22,295 nucleotides of DNA, taken from a virus. This document shows positions 1-6,599 of the stretch, one piece after another. The stretch lies in IMG/VR virus record IMGVR_UViG_3300017763_004938, positions 1 through 22,295 of that record; one strand, 5' to 3'. The position numbers and the translations under genes were made by a program. The notes beneath the pieces were generated by a model, which worked only from the letters and a program-made list of their open reading frames with translations, was not told the origin of the DNA and made no database searches. Numbering within the stretch: position 1 is the stretch's first letter; every line of letters starts with the position of its first letter.

Positions 1-733
1 ATCCAGCACTCATAGCCTCTATAAGAGCAATACAAGAAGTCTCAGGCCATATGCTTGGTAGAGCAAATATATGAGCTTTTTGTAATGCTTTGTGTATCTC
101 TTTATTATCTACGTGTCCGTGATAAGTCATTTTAGGATGCTTTTTAATTTTATCAAACAGAGGTTGGAATTCTTTATCTCTTTCTTCCCAACCATATATC
201 CCAAATGAACTATAAACATCTAAGTGCCAGTTAATGTCAGGTAGAGTCTGCTCAACCCATTCCATGACCGGATACAATAAATCTAATCCTCTATGAGGAG
301 TAGTATGATAAATTAAATTAACACATTCTTTAGAATCTGGTTTTGTATGTTCCGGAATAGGCTCAATAGCGTTTTGTAATACAGTCAAAGAACCAGCTGG
401 AACATTCAGATAGTTTTCTATTTGTTGTCTTTGCCAATGTGACACGCACACAATACCATCAAACTTATTATGGCCACCATCTTTAAGATGAGCCATTTCT
501 GGATCACCAGCTAAGTCGTGTACCCAGTAGATTGGTTTCTTGCCTTTCTTTGTTCCTCTAAACCTTGATGGGATTATTTGAAACTTATCAAGAGTAGCAT
601 CATCTAACTTATCAAACAATGCATGTTTCATTATCTCAGTGCCACCCATTGCATTCTGATCTACTTCGTTTTGTTCAGCTTTAACTCTAGCGTCCTTTGC
701 TGCTTTAGGATCACCGATTACGTTTAACTTCAT
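1..733 (-). CDS. GT-B glycosyltransferase (family 4-like), C-terminus cut by window edge
   Basis: The frame is open from an ATG at 733 to the left edge (244 codons in the window), so the C-terminus is missing. It begins MKLNVIGDPKAAKDARVK and carries an early GGTE stretch. Near residues 229-244 it shows ALPSIWPETSCIALIEAMSA, the E-x7-E donor-binding signature of retaining GT-B glycosyltransferases. A segment VNLIYHTTPHRGLDLL matches the start of the second Rossmann domain, as in GT4 enzymes. The likely role is transfer of a sugar from a nucleotide-sugar to phage DNA, a phage protein or host envelope glycan; the acceptor cannot be told. The start overlaps the glutaredoxin stop as ATGA, so the two are probably translationally coupled. 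The family call is good; substrate unknown. Confidence 0.88.
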   Translation of the reverse strand, partial: MKLNVIGDPKAAKDARVKAEQNEVDQNAMGGTEIMKHALFDKLDDATLDKFQIIPSRFRGTKKGKKPIYWVHDLAGDPEMAHLKDGGHNKFDGIVCVSHWQRQQIENYLNVPAGSLTVLQNAIEPIPEHTKPDSKECVNLIYHTTPHRGLDLLYPVMEWVEQTLPDINWHLDVYSSFGIYGWEERDKEFQPLFDKIKKHPKMTYHGHVDNKEIHKALQKAHIFALPSIWPETSCIALIEAMSAG

Positions 734-975
734 AGTCCGTACTTAGCGTCAATTGCTCTATGAGCAATAAGTTGATCATACCCACCGATGAGTTGATCAT
801 CTTTGTATATTTGAGGCATGGTTCTTGCGTTAGGATTTTTTTCCATTAATTCTGTAAAGAATTCTGGATCCTCATTGATATTTTTTACTTGTACTTCTGC
901 TTCGTGTTGAAGCTCGAACTTAGCCTTTTCGCAATAAGGACAATTGTTCTTTGAATATATTAACCACTTTGTCAT
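730..975 (-). CDS. grx: Glutaredoxin
   Basis: An 81-residue thioredoxin-fold protein of normal glutaredoxin length. It has the dithiol active site C12-P-Y-C15, the cis-proline loop TMPQIY (Pro54) and the glutathione-binding GG at 64-65 (IGGYDQL). It should reduce disulfides or ribonucleotide reductase with glutathione in the cytoplasm; glutaredoxins are common in T4-like phages, where they usually serve nucleotide reduction. The ATG at 975 is preceded by GGAG with good spacing and by its own sigma70 promoter (1013-985). It lies just after IscU and IscA, so a link to Fe-S chemistry is possible, but a CPYC dithiol enzyme fits electron donation better than Fe-S carriage, which typically uses monothiol CGFS glutaredoxins. 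Confidence 0.95.
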   Translation of the reverse strand: MTKWLIYSKNNCPYCEKAKFELQHEAEVQVKNINEDPEFFTELMEKNPNARTMPQIYKDDQLIGGYDQLIAHRAIDAKYGL

Positions 976-984
976 AATAACTCC

Positions 985-1013
985 ATTATATATTATTTAT
1001 TTGTAAAGGTCAA
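985..1013 (-). promoter_or_regulatory. sigma70-type promoter for glutaredoxin/glycosyltransferase
   Basis: On the minus strand TTGACC (1013-1008), a 17 bp spacer and TATAAT (990-985), followed by GGAG and the glutaredoxin ATG at 975. The TTGA of the -35 box contains the TGA stop of the IscA gene (1012-1010). It is one of five promoters in the window of the form TTGACY-N17-TATAAT. Confidence 0.85.
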
Positions 1014-1327
1014 GAGAAATTTACACTTGCTCCGCAACCACATGAATTAGTTTCTTTTGGGTTTATAATTTTTACAGTAGTATTCATTCCTTCTGTAACA
1101 ACATCTATTGTAGATCCCTCTACCATTGGTGCTGACATTACGTCTACAACAACTCCAAACTTACCAAAGTCAATTATAATATCGTCAGCTGATACATCAT
1201 TGTCCCAATCAATTTTGTATTCAAATCCTGTACATCCAGCAGGTGTTAAACCTACTCTAACATATTCACCTTCTGCTCTCAAATTTTTCATAACATGAGT
1301 GATTGCTCTATCTGTTAGATCAATCAT
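1010..1327 (-). CDS. iscA: A-type Fe-S cluster carrier (IscA/ErpA family)
   Basis: A 105-residue protein of the usual A-type carrier length. The three conserved cysteines are present: C32 in GCTGFEYKID and C96/C98 in the C-terminal SCGCGASVNF. These carriers take a nascent [2Fe-2S] or [4Fe-4S] cluster from the scaffold and deliver it to apo-enzymes in the cytoplasm. The gene starts inside the stop of the IscU gene (ATGA overlap at 1327-1324), so scaffold and carrier are co-translated. IscA, SufA and ErpA cannot be separated by eye, though the IscU neighbour favours an ISC-type role. The likely purpose is to sustain host or phage Fe-S enzymes during infection; that is inference. Confidence 0.95.
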   Translation of the reverse strand: MIDLTDRAITHVMKNLRAEGEYVRVGLTPAGCTGFEYKIDWDNDVSADDIIIDFGKFGVVVDVMSAPMVEGSTIDVVTEGMNTTVKIINPKETNSCGCGASVNFS

Positions 1328-1752
1328 GCTGGTGGATTGTTATGTTTTCTTTTTGCTTTCTTTTCGTCCCAATCTCTCAGAGCCTTCTTAATAGAATCTT
1401 CTGCCAAAACAGAACAGTGTAATTTGATAGGAGGTAGCTCTAATGATTCAGCTATGTCCTTATCTTTAATCTCTAATGCTTCTGTCATTGTAAGACCTTT
1501 AAGCATCTCAACAAACATAGTAGAGCTTGCTATAGCAGAACCACACCCATATGTTTTAAACTTGACATCCTCAATGATATCAGTATCTGGATTAACTTTT
1601 AAATCGAGTTTCATTACATCGCCACAAGCAGGAGCTCCAGCCATGCCGGTTGCTACATTAGGATCTTTAGGATCAAAACGACCCACACCATGTGCTGGTG
1701 GGTTGTTTAAAACCTCTTCAAATCTTTTTACTACTTTTGCTGAATATGCCAT
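1324..1752 (-). CDS. iscU: IscU Fe-S cluster assembly scaffold
   Basis: A 142-residue full-length IscU. Cluster ligands are all present: C43 with D45 in GAPACGDVMKL, C70 in TYGCGSAIASS, and H112-C113 in LHCSVLAEDSIKKA. The chaperone-recognition motif LPPVK of bacterial IscU appears as LPPIK (106-110), suggesting it can be serviced by host HscA/HscB. IscU receives sulfur from the cysteine desulfurase IscS and assembles [2Fe-2S]. No IscS, HscA, HscB or ferredoxin gene is in the window, so the protein would have to plug into the host machinery. It overlaps its neighbours by TAATG upstream and ATGA downstream. A complete IscU on a phage-like genome is unusual. Confidence in the family is very high. 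Confidence 0.97.
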   Translation of the reverse strand: MAYSAKVVKRFEEVLNNPPAHGVGRFDPKDPNVATGMAGAPACGDVMKLDLKVNPDTDIIEDVKFKTYGCGSAIASSTMFVEMLKGLTMTEALEIKDKDIAESLELPPIKLHCSVLAEDSIKKALRDWDEKKAKRKHNNPPA

Positions 1753-1922
1753 TAATTGTAATGCTCGTTATTTTCTATTATTCTAGGCATGTATACTTCT
1801 ACATATGCCTGACAATTTGGACATGTTAGATTAGTAACCATGTCATATGTTTCATTATCATCTTTTTCGAGGTCGTGATCACCACCCCAAATTAATTCTG
1901 TACCGCAGTGCCAACAATTCAT
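1752..1922 (-). CDS. Small zinc-ribbon protein
   Basis: A 56-residue protein starting MNCWHCGTEL with a second pair TCPNCQAYVEV, giving two CxxC knuckles (C3/C6 and C34/C37) that should bind one zinc. Small zinc-ribbon proteins of this size are common in T4-like marine phages; the function is not known. I chose the ATG at 1922 rather than an upstream in-frame start at 1988, because the upstream part is an Ile/Asn-rich extension lying inside the preceding gene and the 1922 ATG overlaps the upstream stop as ATGA. Its stop overlaps the IscU ATG as TAATG. Confidence 0.8.
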   Translation of the reverse strand: MNCWHCGTELIWGGDHDLEKDDNETYDMVTNLTCPNCQAYVEVYMPRIIENNEHYN

Positions 1923-2116
1923 ATAAGACCTATTGATTTGAATATTGATCTGAATATTGGAAAGTAATATCCTGTTCCTGTCCACCAAACTATAATATTA
2001 TTAATAATCATAACCTTAAAAAACCCTATCCAAAAAATTGTCCAAGCAGCTTTTTTACCTTTACTTAATATAAAGTTTAATAATGGAAACTTCCAAAACC
2101 ATAATCTAATTTTCAT
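1919..2116 (-). CDS. Small membrane protein, unknown
   Basis: A 65-residue basic, aromatic protein (MKIRLWFWKFPLLNFILSKG at the N-terminus) with a hydrophobic stretch roughly at residues 25-45 (AAWTIFWIGFFKVMI, IIVWW). It is probably a single-span inner-membrane protein with a positively charged N-terminal end. It starts directly after the Coq4-like stop (TAA-ATG) and ends in an ATGA overlap with the zinc-ribbon gene, which supports it as a real gene. I do not recognise a family. Confidence 0.6.
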   Translation of the reverse strand: MKIRLWFWKFPLLNFILSKGKKAAWTIFWIGFFKVMIINNIIVWWTGTGYYFPIFRSIFKSIGLI

Positions 2117-2968
2117 TTAGACTGATATTTCTTCTACAGCTGTATCCCATGCAACGTCTTTATATTCTGGATGTAGAACGTCATGTCTAAAATCTTCTGC
2201 GTGTGCTTCTGCAAACTTTTTATATTCAACAGGAACACCAACATCAAACATTTTTCTAACTTCTGAGATGTCTGATTCAATATAATCTAAATGTCCATGT
2301 AACATTAAACCTTTATTAGCTGCTCTTTCTCCGAGTCTTAATGCTTCTCTATAAACTTTAAAAGGTGTCCATGACTTTGTTCTATATGCTATTCTACATG
2401 TGACAACGAATCCGACGTACTTTGGTGCAAAGTGTTTGACTACCTTATGTGTTACAGCTTGTATACATGCTTCACCCATAGGTGATGTATCATATCTCAT
2501 TAATACGTGAAGTAGATCATGCCATAAAAAGCCATGTCTTGATAGGTTAGCTCTCATCTCATCAGTAGACCCCATCATCCCTTCTTTTTTTTCAGTGTCT
2601 AAAAATCTTTTGTCATAAAGGTCATTCAAGTCCCAGTTTTTAAATAGGTTTCCTAAATGAGCTCCCCAAGTATTGGAAGGAAGACTTTGCAGCCAATCTC
2701 TATCGGCTAGTTTTGGAATCACATTTTGTTCAACTCTCTCTTTATCATTGAAACCGAAGCCCCAAAGGACTTGTCTTCCAGCATGGCTGGATGTGAGTTT
2801 TCTATGAAGTGTAAAGTTGGTTGGAAACATCATCTCTCTGTACAGTCCTTGTACTTCTGATAAACGAGCTTCCCCATGATCATCTTTAATTAATTCAGCC
2901 TTTTTTTCTTCGCTATCTGAATTAAACACTGACATTGTATATTTGTAAATTTTAAATGGATTCCACAT
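2117..2968 (-). CDS. coq4: Coq4-like ubiquinone biosynthesis protein
   Basis: A 283-residue protein with the exact Coq4 metal-site signature HDxxH-x11-E: H150-D151-L-L-H154 and E166 (HDLLHVLMRYDTSPMGEA). The surroundings also fit Coq4: a preceding region rich in Leu and Arg, and following helices. Coq4 binds a divalent metal and a quinone precursor at the membrane surface and supports oxidative decarboxylation of the ring or organises the Q-synthesis complex; bacterial homologues occur mainly in Alphaproteobacteria (known family facts). The start at 2968 has AAAGGAAG just upstream. It lies between small membrane protein genes and upstream of IscU/IscA. Whether it makes quinone or only binds lipid or quinone is unknown. 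Confidence 0.82.
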   Translation of the reverse strand: MWNPFKIYKYTMSVFNSDSEEKKAELIKDDHGEARLSEVQGLYREMMFPTNFTLHRKLTSSHAGRQVLWGFGFNDKERVEQNVIPKLADRDWLQSLPSNTWGAHLGNLFKNWDLNDLYDKRFLDTEKKEGMMGSTDEMRANLSRHGFLWHDLLHVLMRYDTSPMGEACIQAVTHKVVKHFAPKYVGFVVTCRIAYRTKSWTPFKVYREALRLGERAANKGLMLHGHLDYIESDISEVRKMFDVGVPVEYKKFAEAHAEDFRHDVLHPEYKDVAWDTAVEEISV

Positions 2969-2986
2969 CTTCCTTTCCCCTTTGGT

Positions 2987-3163
2987 TTATTTCTCTGATA
3001 CAATAAATGTATACACACCATAAGCTAGCGCTACGTAAGCTAACCAGTCTATAAGTCCACCTAATAATATCCAACATAGGGATAACCCTATAATTACACC
3101 ACCATCCCAGGTAGTTCTTTCTGCCCAACGGGCCATAATCCAATTTTTTGCTGTATCTAACAT
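2987..3163 (-). CDS. Small membrane protein (conserved phage type)
   Basis: A 58-residue protein with an amphipathic N-terminus (MLDTAKNWIMARWAERTTWD) followed by two hydrophobic segments at about 22-36 and 40-54, ending VSEK. It resembles short two-span proteins seen in marine T4-like phages (general resemblance only). I chose the ATG at 3163, preceded by CGGAG at 6 bases, over an in-frame ATG at 3205 that lies inside the phosphoribosyltransferase gene and lacks a ribosome site. The other overlapping frame (3167-2952) has no such support. A TATAAATA late motif lies about 60 bases upstream, so it may be the first gene of a late transcript. Confidence 0.75.
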   Translation of the reverse strand: MLDTAKNWIMARWAERTTWDGGVIIGLSLCWILLGGLIDWLAYVALAYGVYTFIVSEK

Positions 3164-3180
3164 ACAATCTCCGTTTTTTA

Positions 3181-3630
3181 TTATTCCCAGGGAAATACGA
3201 TCCAATCGTCTTCCCTATCTTTATTTATAGTCTCTCCACACACGTTGACCTTCATTTGAGATGAAGGCTTACTTAATAATGTAGCAAATTTAGGGTTTTT
3301 CATATCCCTTAAATAAAATTGATTGTGGACTTCACGCAATGTGCGACCAGAATCGTTTATATCATCAACTATAAGTAAATTGTTGTATTTGTAAACATCT
3401 TGCCACTTAAATTTAGACTTAGGGGCTTTACCATCTCTGAGAGAGATGTTTAGTGTATAAAGTTTACAATCGTAATAATGCGAAAGATTGACAGCAGGAA
3501 TTAATCCTCCTCTTGTCAATCCTATTATTGCATCTGGTTTCCATTTGCCGAGTTGAGAGATGATTGATTGAACCATCTCATCATATTCTTCCCAGCTGAC
3601 TTCTCGTCTACTTACTTCTGAAAGTACCAT
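3181..3630 (-). CDS. Purine-type phosphoribosyltransferase
   Basis: A 149-residue type I PRTase. The PRPP-binding loop is clear at about 86-98 (LLIVDDINDSGRTL), and the first loop GLTRGGLIPAVNLS lies at 37-50. The C-terminal DDWIVFPWE resembles xanthine/hypoxanthine-guanine phosphoribosyltransferases, where a Trp-containing tail contacts the base. It would salvage a purine base with PRPP to the nucleotide in the cytoplasm. It overlaps the end of the peroxiredoxin gene by 19 bases (its ATG lies within the peroxiredoxin C-terminal codons), and no strong ribosome site is seen, so translation may depend on coupling. Base specificity cannot be set by eye. Confidence 0.88.
   Translation of the reverse strand: MVLSEVSRREVSWEEYDEMVQSIISQLGKWKPDAIIGLTRGGLIPAVNLSHYYDCKLYTLNISLRDGKAPKSKFKWQDVYKYNNLLIVDDINDSGRTLREVHNQFYLRDMKNPKFATLLSKPSSQMKVNVCGETINKDREDDWIVFPWE
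3222..3229 (-). promoter_or_regulatory. Candidate T4-type late promoter inside the phosphoribosyltransferase gene
   Basis: An exact TATAAATA octamer on the minus strand, within the last 50 bases of the upstream coding sequence. Transcription would begin near 3216 and give a leader of about 50 bases to the ribosome site of the gene starting at 3163. It could be chance in AT-rich DNA, but the octamer is rare here (four minus-strand copies found) and the other three lie at gene starts or in an intergenic leader. Confidence 0.5.
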
Positions 3631-4154
3631 TCAGGATTCTGTTGCATCCATTTTAAAACTGCTTCAGGTGTTGAAGCAATATATGAATCGTCATCTGCAT
3701 TATCTCTCATTTCAGGTTCTGCAAATACATTAATAACTGTTTGCGTGTCTCCATCAACGAGCATTGCATATCTCCAAGAACGCATACCAAAGTTTACGTT
3801 TCTCTTCTGACAATTCATTCCAAATTTCTGACATAAGTCTCCATTTCCATCAGGCAGTGATCTTACATTTTCAATATCATGCTTATCAAACCAAGCATTC
3901 ATTACAAAGGGATCATTTACCGTAGTACAATAGATGTTATCAACTCCTAGTTCTTTAAACTTACTAAAAAGTTTTTCAAATCCAGGTAATTGCTTAGAAG
4001 AGCATGTTGGAGTAAATGCACCAGGTAGACCAAAGATAAGAACTTTTTGTCCTTGTATTTCTTTGTTAAAATCTATCTTAATCCATTCACCAGCTTTCCT
4101 GTCAGCATAGTTAAATAATGGAAATTTATCTCCTTTAGCTATCATCCGGTGCAC
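3612..4154 (-). CDS. Peroxiredoxin (Prx5-type, AhpC/TSA superfamily)
   Basis: A 180-residue peroxiredoxin. The active-site motif P-x3-T-x2-C is present as PGAFTPTC (Pro44, Thr48, peroxidatic Cys51), with a catalytic Arg in RSWRYAML near 125-131. The insertion and length fit the Prx5 group, which reduces peroxides with glutaredoxin or thioredoxin; the glutaredoxin 3 kb away is a possible partner. I chose the GTG at 4154 because GGAG lies 6 bases upstream of it, whereas the next in-frame ATG (4145) is 15 bases from that GGAG. Both candidates overlap the end of the preceding gene. A likely role is defence against oxidative stress during infection. Confidence 0.93.
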   Translation of the reverse strand: MHRMIAKGDKFPLFNYADRKAGEWIKIDFNKEIQGQKVLIFGLPGAFTPTCSSKQLPGFEKLFSKFKELGVDNIYCTTVNDPFVMNAWFDKHDIENVRSLPDGNGDLCQKFGMNCQKRNVNFGMRSWRYAMLVDGDTQTVINVFAEPEMRDNADDDSYIASTPEAVLKWMQQNPEWYFQK

Positions 4155-4371
4155 CAGTTTCTCCAGAGCTAACTTCTCTGAGTCCTACAAGTTGAGCAAC
4201 GATAGTGCCAAGCAAAGGATCTTTTTCTTTGTTTAACCAATTCTTTAAGTAGTCAGTTTCTAATTCTGAAAACTCTCCTGCTGATAAACCAGCTAGTCTC
4301 AATTGAGCATCTAACAGTCCAGCAATAGCAAAGACTTGTTTATCTATATTTGCAAATTCTTTATCTGCCAT
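4135..4371 (-). CDS. Conserved-looking small acidic protein, unknown
   Basis: A 78-residue protein (MADKEFANIDKQVFAIAGLL at the N-terminus), predicted helical, with Leu-rich amphipathic stretches and no membrane span or metal motif. It is the first gene behind the promoter at 4430-4402, with AGGAG well placed before the ATG at 4371. Its 3' end overlaps the peroxiredoxin start by 20 bases, and its sequence carries the ribosome site for that gene. I do not recognise it. Confidence 0.75.
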   Translation of the reverse strand: MADKEFANIDKQVFAIAGLLDAQLRLAGLSAGEFSELETDYLKNWLNKEKDPLLGTIVAQLVGLREVSSGETGAPDDS

Positions 4372-4401
4372 TTCTTTCTCCTATAATATAAAAGTAGCGA
4401 T

Positions 4402-4430
4402 ATTATACCACTATACTAATTTAAGGTCAA
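4402..4430 (-). promoter_or_regulatory. sigma70-type promoter for the peroxiredoxin/PRTase/Coq4/Isc genes
   Basis: Minus strand TTGACC (4430-4425), 17 bp, TATAAT (4407-4402), then AGGAG and the ATG at 4371. It overlaps the 3' end of the metallopeptidase gene (stop at 4411). No terminator is visible from here to 1010, so one transcript could carry eight genes down to IscA. Confidence 0.85.
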
Positions 4431-4869
4431 CACACTTTTGAAATAATACTTTCTCTCGTGCATATGCCTCTATTTCAGAAGGCGGTTCAAAAGGATCATC
4501 TAACTTCTTCATCTCCTCGCCTTTCCAATGCATGCCATCTAATGATAGCTCTTTTCTAAGAAATTGTTTTACATGAACCATCTCATGGCATAATGTAGAA
4601 ACGACTTCCTTAAAACTTTTTGTATTTGCTAGATCAATTGTAGACCACCAAACCTTACCATGTTCTTCTGTATCAACTATATCCATTACACAAAGACCAT
4701 GATAACTGTTTTCTATTAGACCTTTCTTTTTAGGGTATTTTATATGAACCATCCCCTTAAATCTTCCAATATCTAGCTCATTAACGCAAACTTGGAATAT
4801 ACTTTCCAGAGATAGCTCTAATTTTTTACCAACAGGTCCACCCTTTGTTCCAGTAACATAACAAAACAT
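4411..4869 (-). CDS. Zinc metallopeptidase-like protein (HExxH, SprT-like)
   Basis: A 152-residue protein with a zincin motif H95-E-M-V-H99 in STLCHEMVHVKQFL, followed by a downstream Glu-rich segment PSEIEAYAREK (131-140) that could supply the third ligand. The helix-loop-helix arrangement is that of SprT/WLM-like minimal metallopeptidases, which in phages are mostly of unknown substrate. It starts after AAAAGGAAATAAATT, a reasonable ribosome site, just behind the HAD gene with a 3-base gap. There is no signal peptide, so it acts in the cytoplasm. A role in removing DNA-crosslinked protein, as for SprT/Spartan, would be speculation. Confidence 0.8.
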   Translation of the reverse strand: MFCYVTGTKGGPVGKKLELSLESIFQVCVNELDIGRFKGMVHIKYPKKKGLIENSYHGLCVMDIVDTEEHGKVWWSTIDLANTKSFKEVVSTLCHEMVHVKQFLRKELSLDGMHWKGEEMKKLDDPFEPPSEIEAYAREKVLFQKCVDLKLV

Positions 4870-4872
4870 AAT

Positions 4873-5466
4873 TTATTTCCTTTTAATAATATGTAAGTAA
4901 ATATCTTCCCAATTTCTAGCTACGAAGCAATCGTGCTCTTCATTCATATTGTAGCCATGTTCCATTACTACAGGTTCAAAGTCTACCTTAGCTCCTGCAA
5001 TAGCATTTTCTACTTTATCTTCTACCCACAAACAGCCTCTGTATTTTTTACCTAACTTATATAGAGCCTCATCTTTATCTGCTCCTGTATCAAGATATAC
5101 AAAATCATCAAAAACATCACCAAAGTATTTTTTGAGGTTTCTGGTTCTCAAATCCTGTGCTGCTTTGTCTTTAGATAGACTCGTACATACTACAAATCTG
5201 TATCCATAATTATTAGCTAGTAGTGATACAATTTCTTGTGCATCTCTTAAAGGTGGTAAGAAACCAATAGCGGCTGACTGGTTAAATAACCTAACCCACT
5301 TTTTACCCTCTGCTTTGTCAAGACCAAATTGCTCTGCTGCATTATAAATGAACTTATGTTTTTTTACTTTTTCAAAGCCTTGATGTTCCATCCATATCTG
5401 AAACGCGTCTTCCCAATTGAGTAGTACGCCATCGACATCTGTGACTATAACTTTTTTCTTTATCAT
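4873..5466 (-). CDS. HAD-superfamily hydrolase (nucleotidase/phosphatase-like)
   Basis: A 197-residue HAD protein. Motif I is D10-V-D12-G (VIVTDVDGVLLNW), motif II is VVCTSLSKD (Thr95/Ser96), and motif IV is LWVEDKVENA (Glu149, Asp150). The cap inserted between motifs I and II is helical. The overall plan fits 5'(3')-deoxyribonucleotidases and 3'-phosphatase domains of phage polynucleotide kinases; no kinase domain is present. It probably removes phosphate from a nucleotide or a nucleic-acid 3' end. The ATG at 5466 has AAGGAG upstream and is the first gene behind the promoter at 5517-5489. Confidence 0.85.
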   Translation of the reverse strand: MIKKKVIVTDVDGVLLNWEDAFQIWMEHQGFEKVKKHKFIYNAAEQFGLDKAEGKKWVRLFNQSAAIGFLPPLRDAQEIVSLLANNYGYRFVVCTSLSKDKAAQDLRTRNLKKYFGDVFDDFVYLDTGADKDEALYKLGKKYRGCLWVEDKVENAIAGAKVDFEPVVMEHGYNMNEEHDCFVARNWEDIYLHIIKRK

Positions 5467-5488
5467 AATTTATCTCCTTACATGGGAC

Positions 5489-5517
5489 ATTATACTAAAG
5501 TTTCGGTTAAAAGTCAA
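5489..5517 (-). promoter_or_regulatory. sigma70-type promoter for HAD/metallopeptidase genes
   Basis: Minus strand TTGACT (5517-5512), 17 bp, TATAAT (5494-5489), followed by TAAGGAG and the ATG at 5466. The -35 box contains the TGA stop (5516-5514) of the upstream gene, so it marks the end of the long late cluster. Confidence 0.87.
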
Positions 5518-6155
5518 CGCCAAATTACTTCTTTAAAATTCTCTTTTGGTAATCCCCAGAACGCTTGCTTCCAATCTGACTGACCAAAGAAGTCTAAATG
5601 ATGCCACTCTTCTTTCCTGTCAAGCATCTCTTGAGCCTTTGCATCAAAGTCTATTCCTTTAACTATTTTTTCAACTTTTAATTTTTGTTCAGTAACTTGT
5701 ATAAGATCAAACCCGTCCCATTCAAAGTGTAACAATTCAAATACATTACCATCAAAGTCAGCATAATCGACACTAATATCAATACCCCATTTTGGTCTCA
5801 TTTGAGTAAACTTATGAAAAATAGGATGTACTTTGGATCTTTCCTCTAGCTGTTTAAGTGCTGCTCCTGCAAACCCATGTCTAAAATATAAATCTGCATG
5901 GTTTAAATGAGGTCCATATGTTTTAGCATCAAGATCTCTAAACCATGGGGTCTTGCATGTAAATTTGTCTCTATGAGCTTGAACAACATAACCATTAGCA
6001 GCTGCAAATGCTCTTTCTACTACAGTTAAGTCATAACCGTTTTGATCAAACAATGCTAGCTCTCCTGCAGTAAACTTAGATAGTTCACTGTCTGGTATTG
6101 CCTTTTTCCAATTTTTATGAGGGTTAAGTCTGTTTTTACTCAATCTTAATTTCAT
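5514..6155 (-). CDS. Unknown 213-residue soluble protein
   Basis: A 213-residue protein beginning MKLRLSKNRLNPHKNWKKAI. It has no signal peptide or membrane span. It is rich in aromatic and charged residues, with a segment PKWGIDISVDYADF followed by ELLHFEWDGFDLI that looks like a beta-rich domain, and several His residues. AGGAG is well placed before the ATG at 6155. It is the last gene of the late cluster that starts at 14475; the stop lies in the next promoter. I do not recognise a family and assign no function. Confidence 0.75.
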   Translation of the reverse strand: MKLRLSKNRLNPHKNWKKAIPDSELSKFTAGELALFDQNGYDLTVVERAFAAANGYVVQAHRDKFTCKTPWFRDLDAKTYGPHLNHADLYFRHGFAGAALKQLEERSKVHPIFHKFTQMRPKWGIDISVDYADFDGNVFELLHFEWDGFDLIQVTEQKLKVEKIVKGIDFDAKAQEMLDRKEEWHHLDFFGQSDWKQAFWGLPKENFKEVIWR

Positions 6156-6170
6156 TATTTAAACTCCTAG

Positions 6171-6599
6171 TTATTTTTTTACACAATATCTTTTAGCATC
6201 TTGCAAGACATGATAATTATTTGCAACTACTATAGACATTAAAAAATTCATATCATTCATTATTTTTGGGGACAGAGATCCATTATTATAATCATATTGC
6301 AGCGCTGGTGTAAGGATTGCTGCCTTTGTAAATAACATTTTTCCTACTGATGGACTTTCACCCATTAGGGGATTGATTTCTCTGACACAATCATATTTAA
6401 GACCTCGGTATGTCGTATACACATCTAATGTTTGAAGAGCAATAAGTGTTGCTACTTGATAGTTTGTTATTGGTTCAGTATGTATAAATTGTAACCGGTT
6501 CTGTTTTTCCTTTAACTGTAATGCAATCAACTTCTGTGAATGTTCTTTCTGTACTTGCGTCACGAGTGAAGGATGATAGCAACAGATCCACCCCTTCAT
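6171..6599 (-). CDS. DUF5658-like membrane protein, start uncertain
   Basis: The C-terminal 100 residues are clearly real: TLIALQTLDVYTTYRGLKYD, then REINPLMGESPSVGKMLFTK, a pattern of DUF5658-type small membrane proteins with an LD-x-TT helix and an NP loop. It ends DAKRYCVKK. The start is unclear. No ATG, GTG or TTG lies after the cyclase stop (6475) before the domain, so the gene must begin inside the cyclase. The ATG at 6599 has AAGGA just upstream and gives 142 residues with a 125-base overlap. A farther in-frame ATG at 6764 would add a signal-peptide-like segment. TTG codons nearer the domain are also possible. Function unknown. Confidence 0.68.
   Translation of the reverse strand: MKGWICCYHPSLVTQVQKEHSQKLIALQLKEKQNRLQFIHTEPITNYQVATLIALQTLDVYTTYRGLKYDCVREINPLMGESPSVGKMLFTKAAILTPALQYDYNNGSLSPKIMNDMNFLMSIVVANNYHVLQDAKRYCVKK

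Noticed and set aside
1337-1786. A 149-codon plus-strand frame opposite IscU
   Set aside because: It mirrors the IscU gene, has Ser-rich text without motifs, and no other plus-strand gene is supported anywhere.
2952-3167. A 71-codon minus-strand frame overlapping the small membrane gene at 3163-2987
   Set aside because: No ribosome site fits it and its text lacks the hydrophobic pattern; the 3163 frame has CGGAG and a clean two-span profile.
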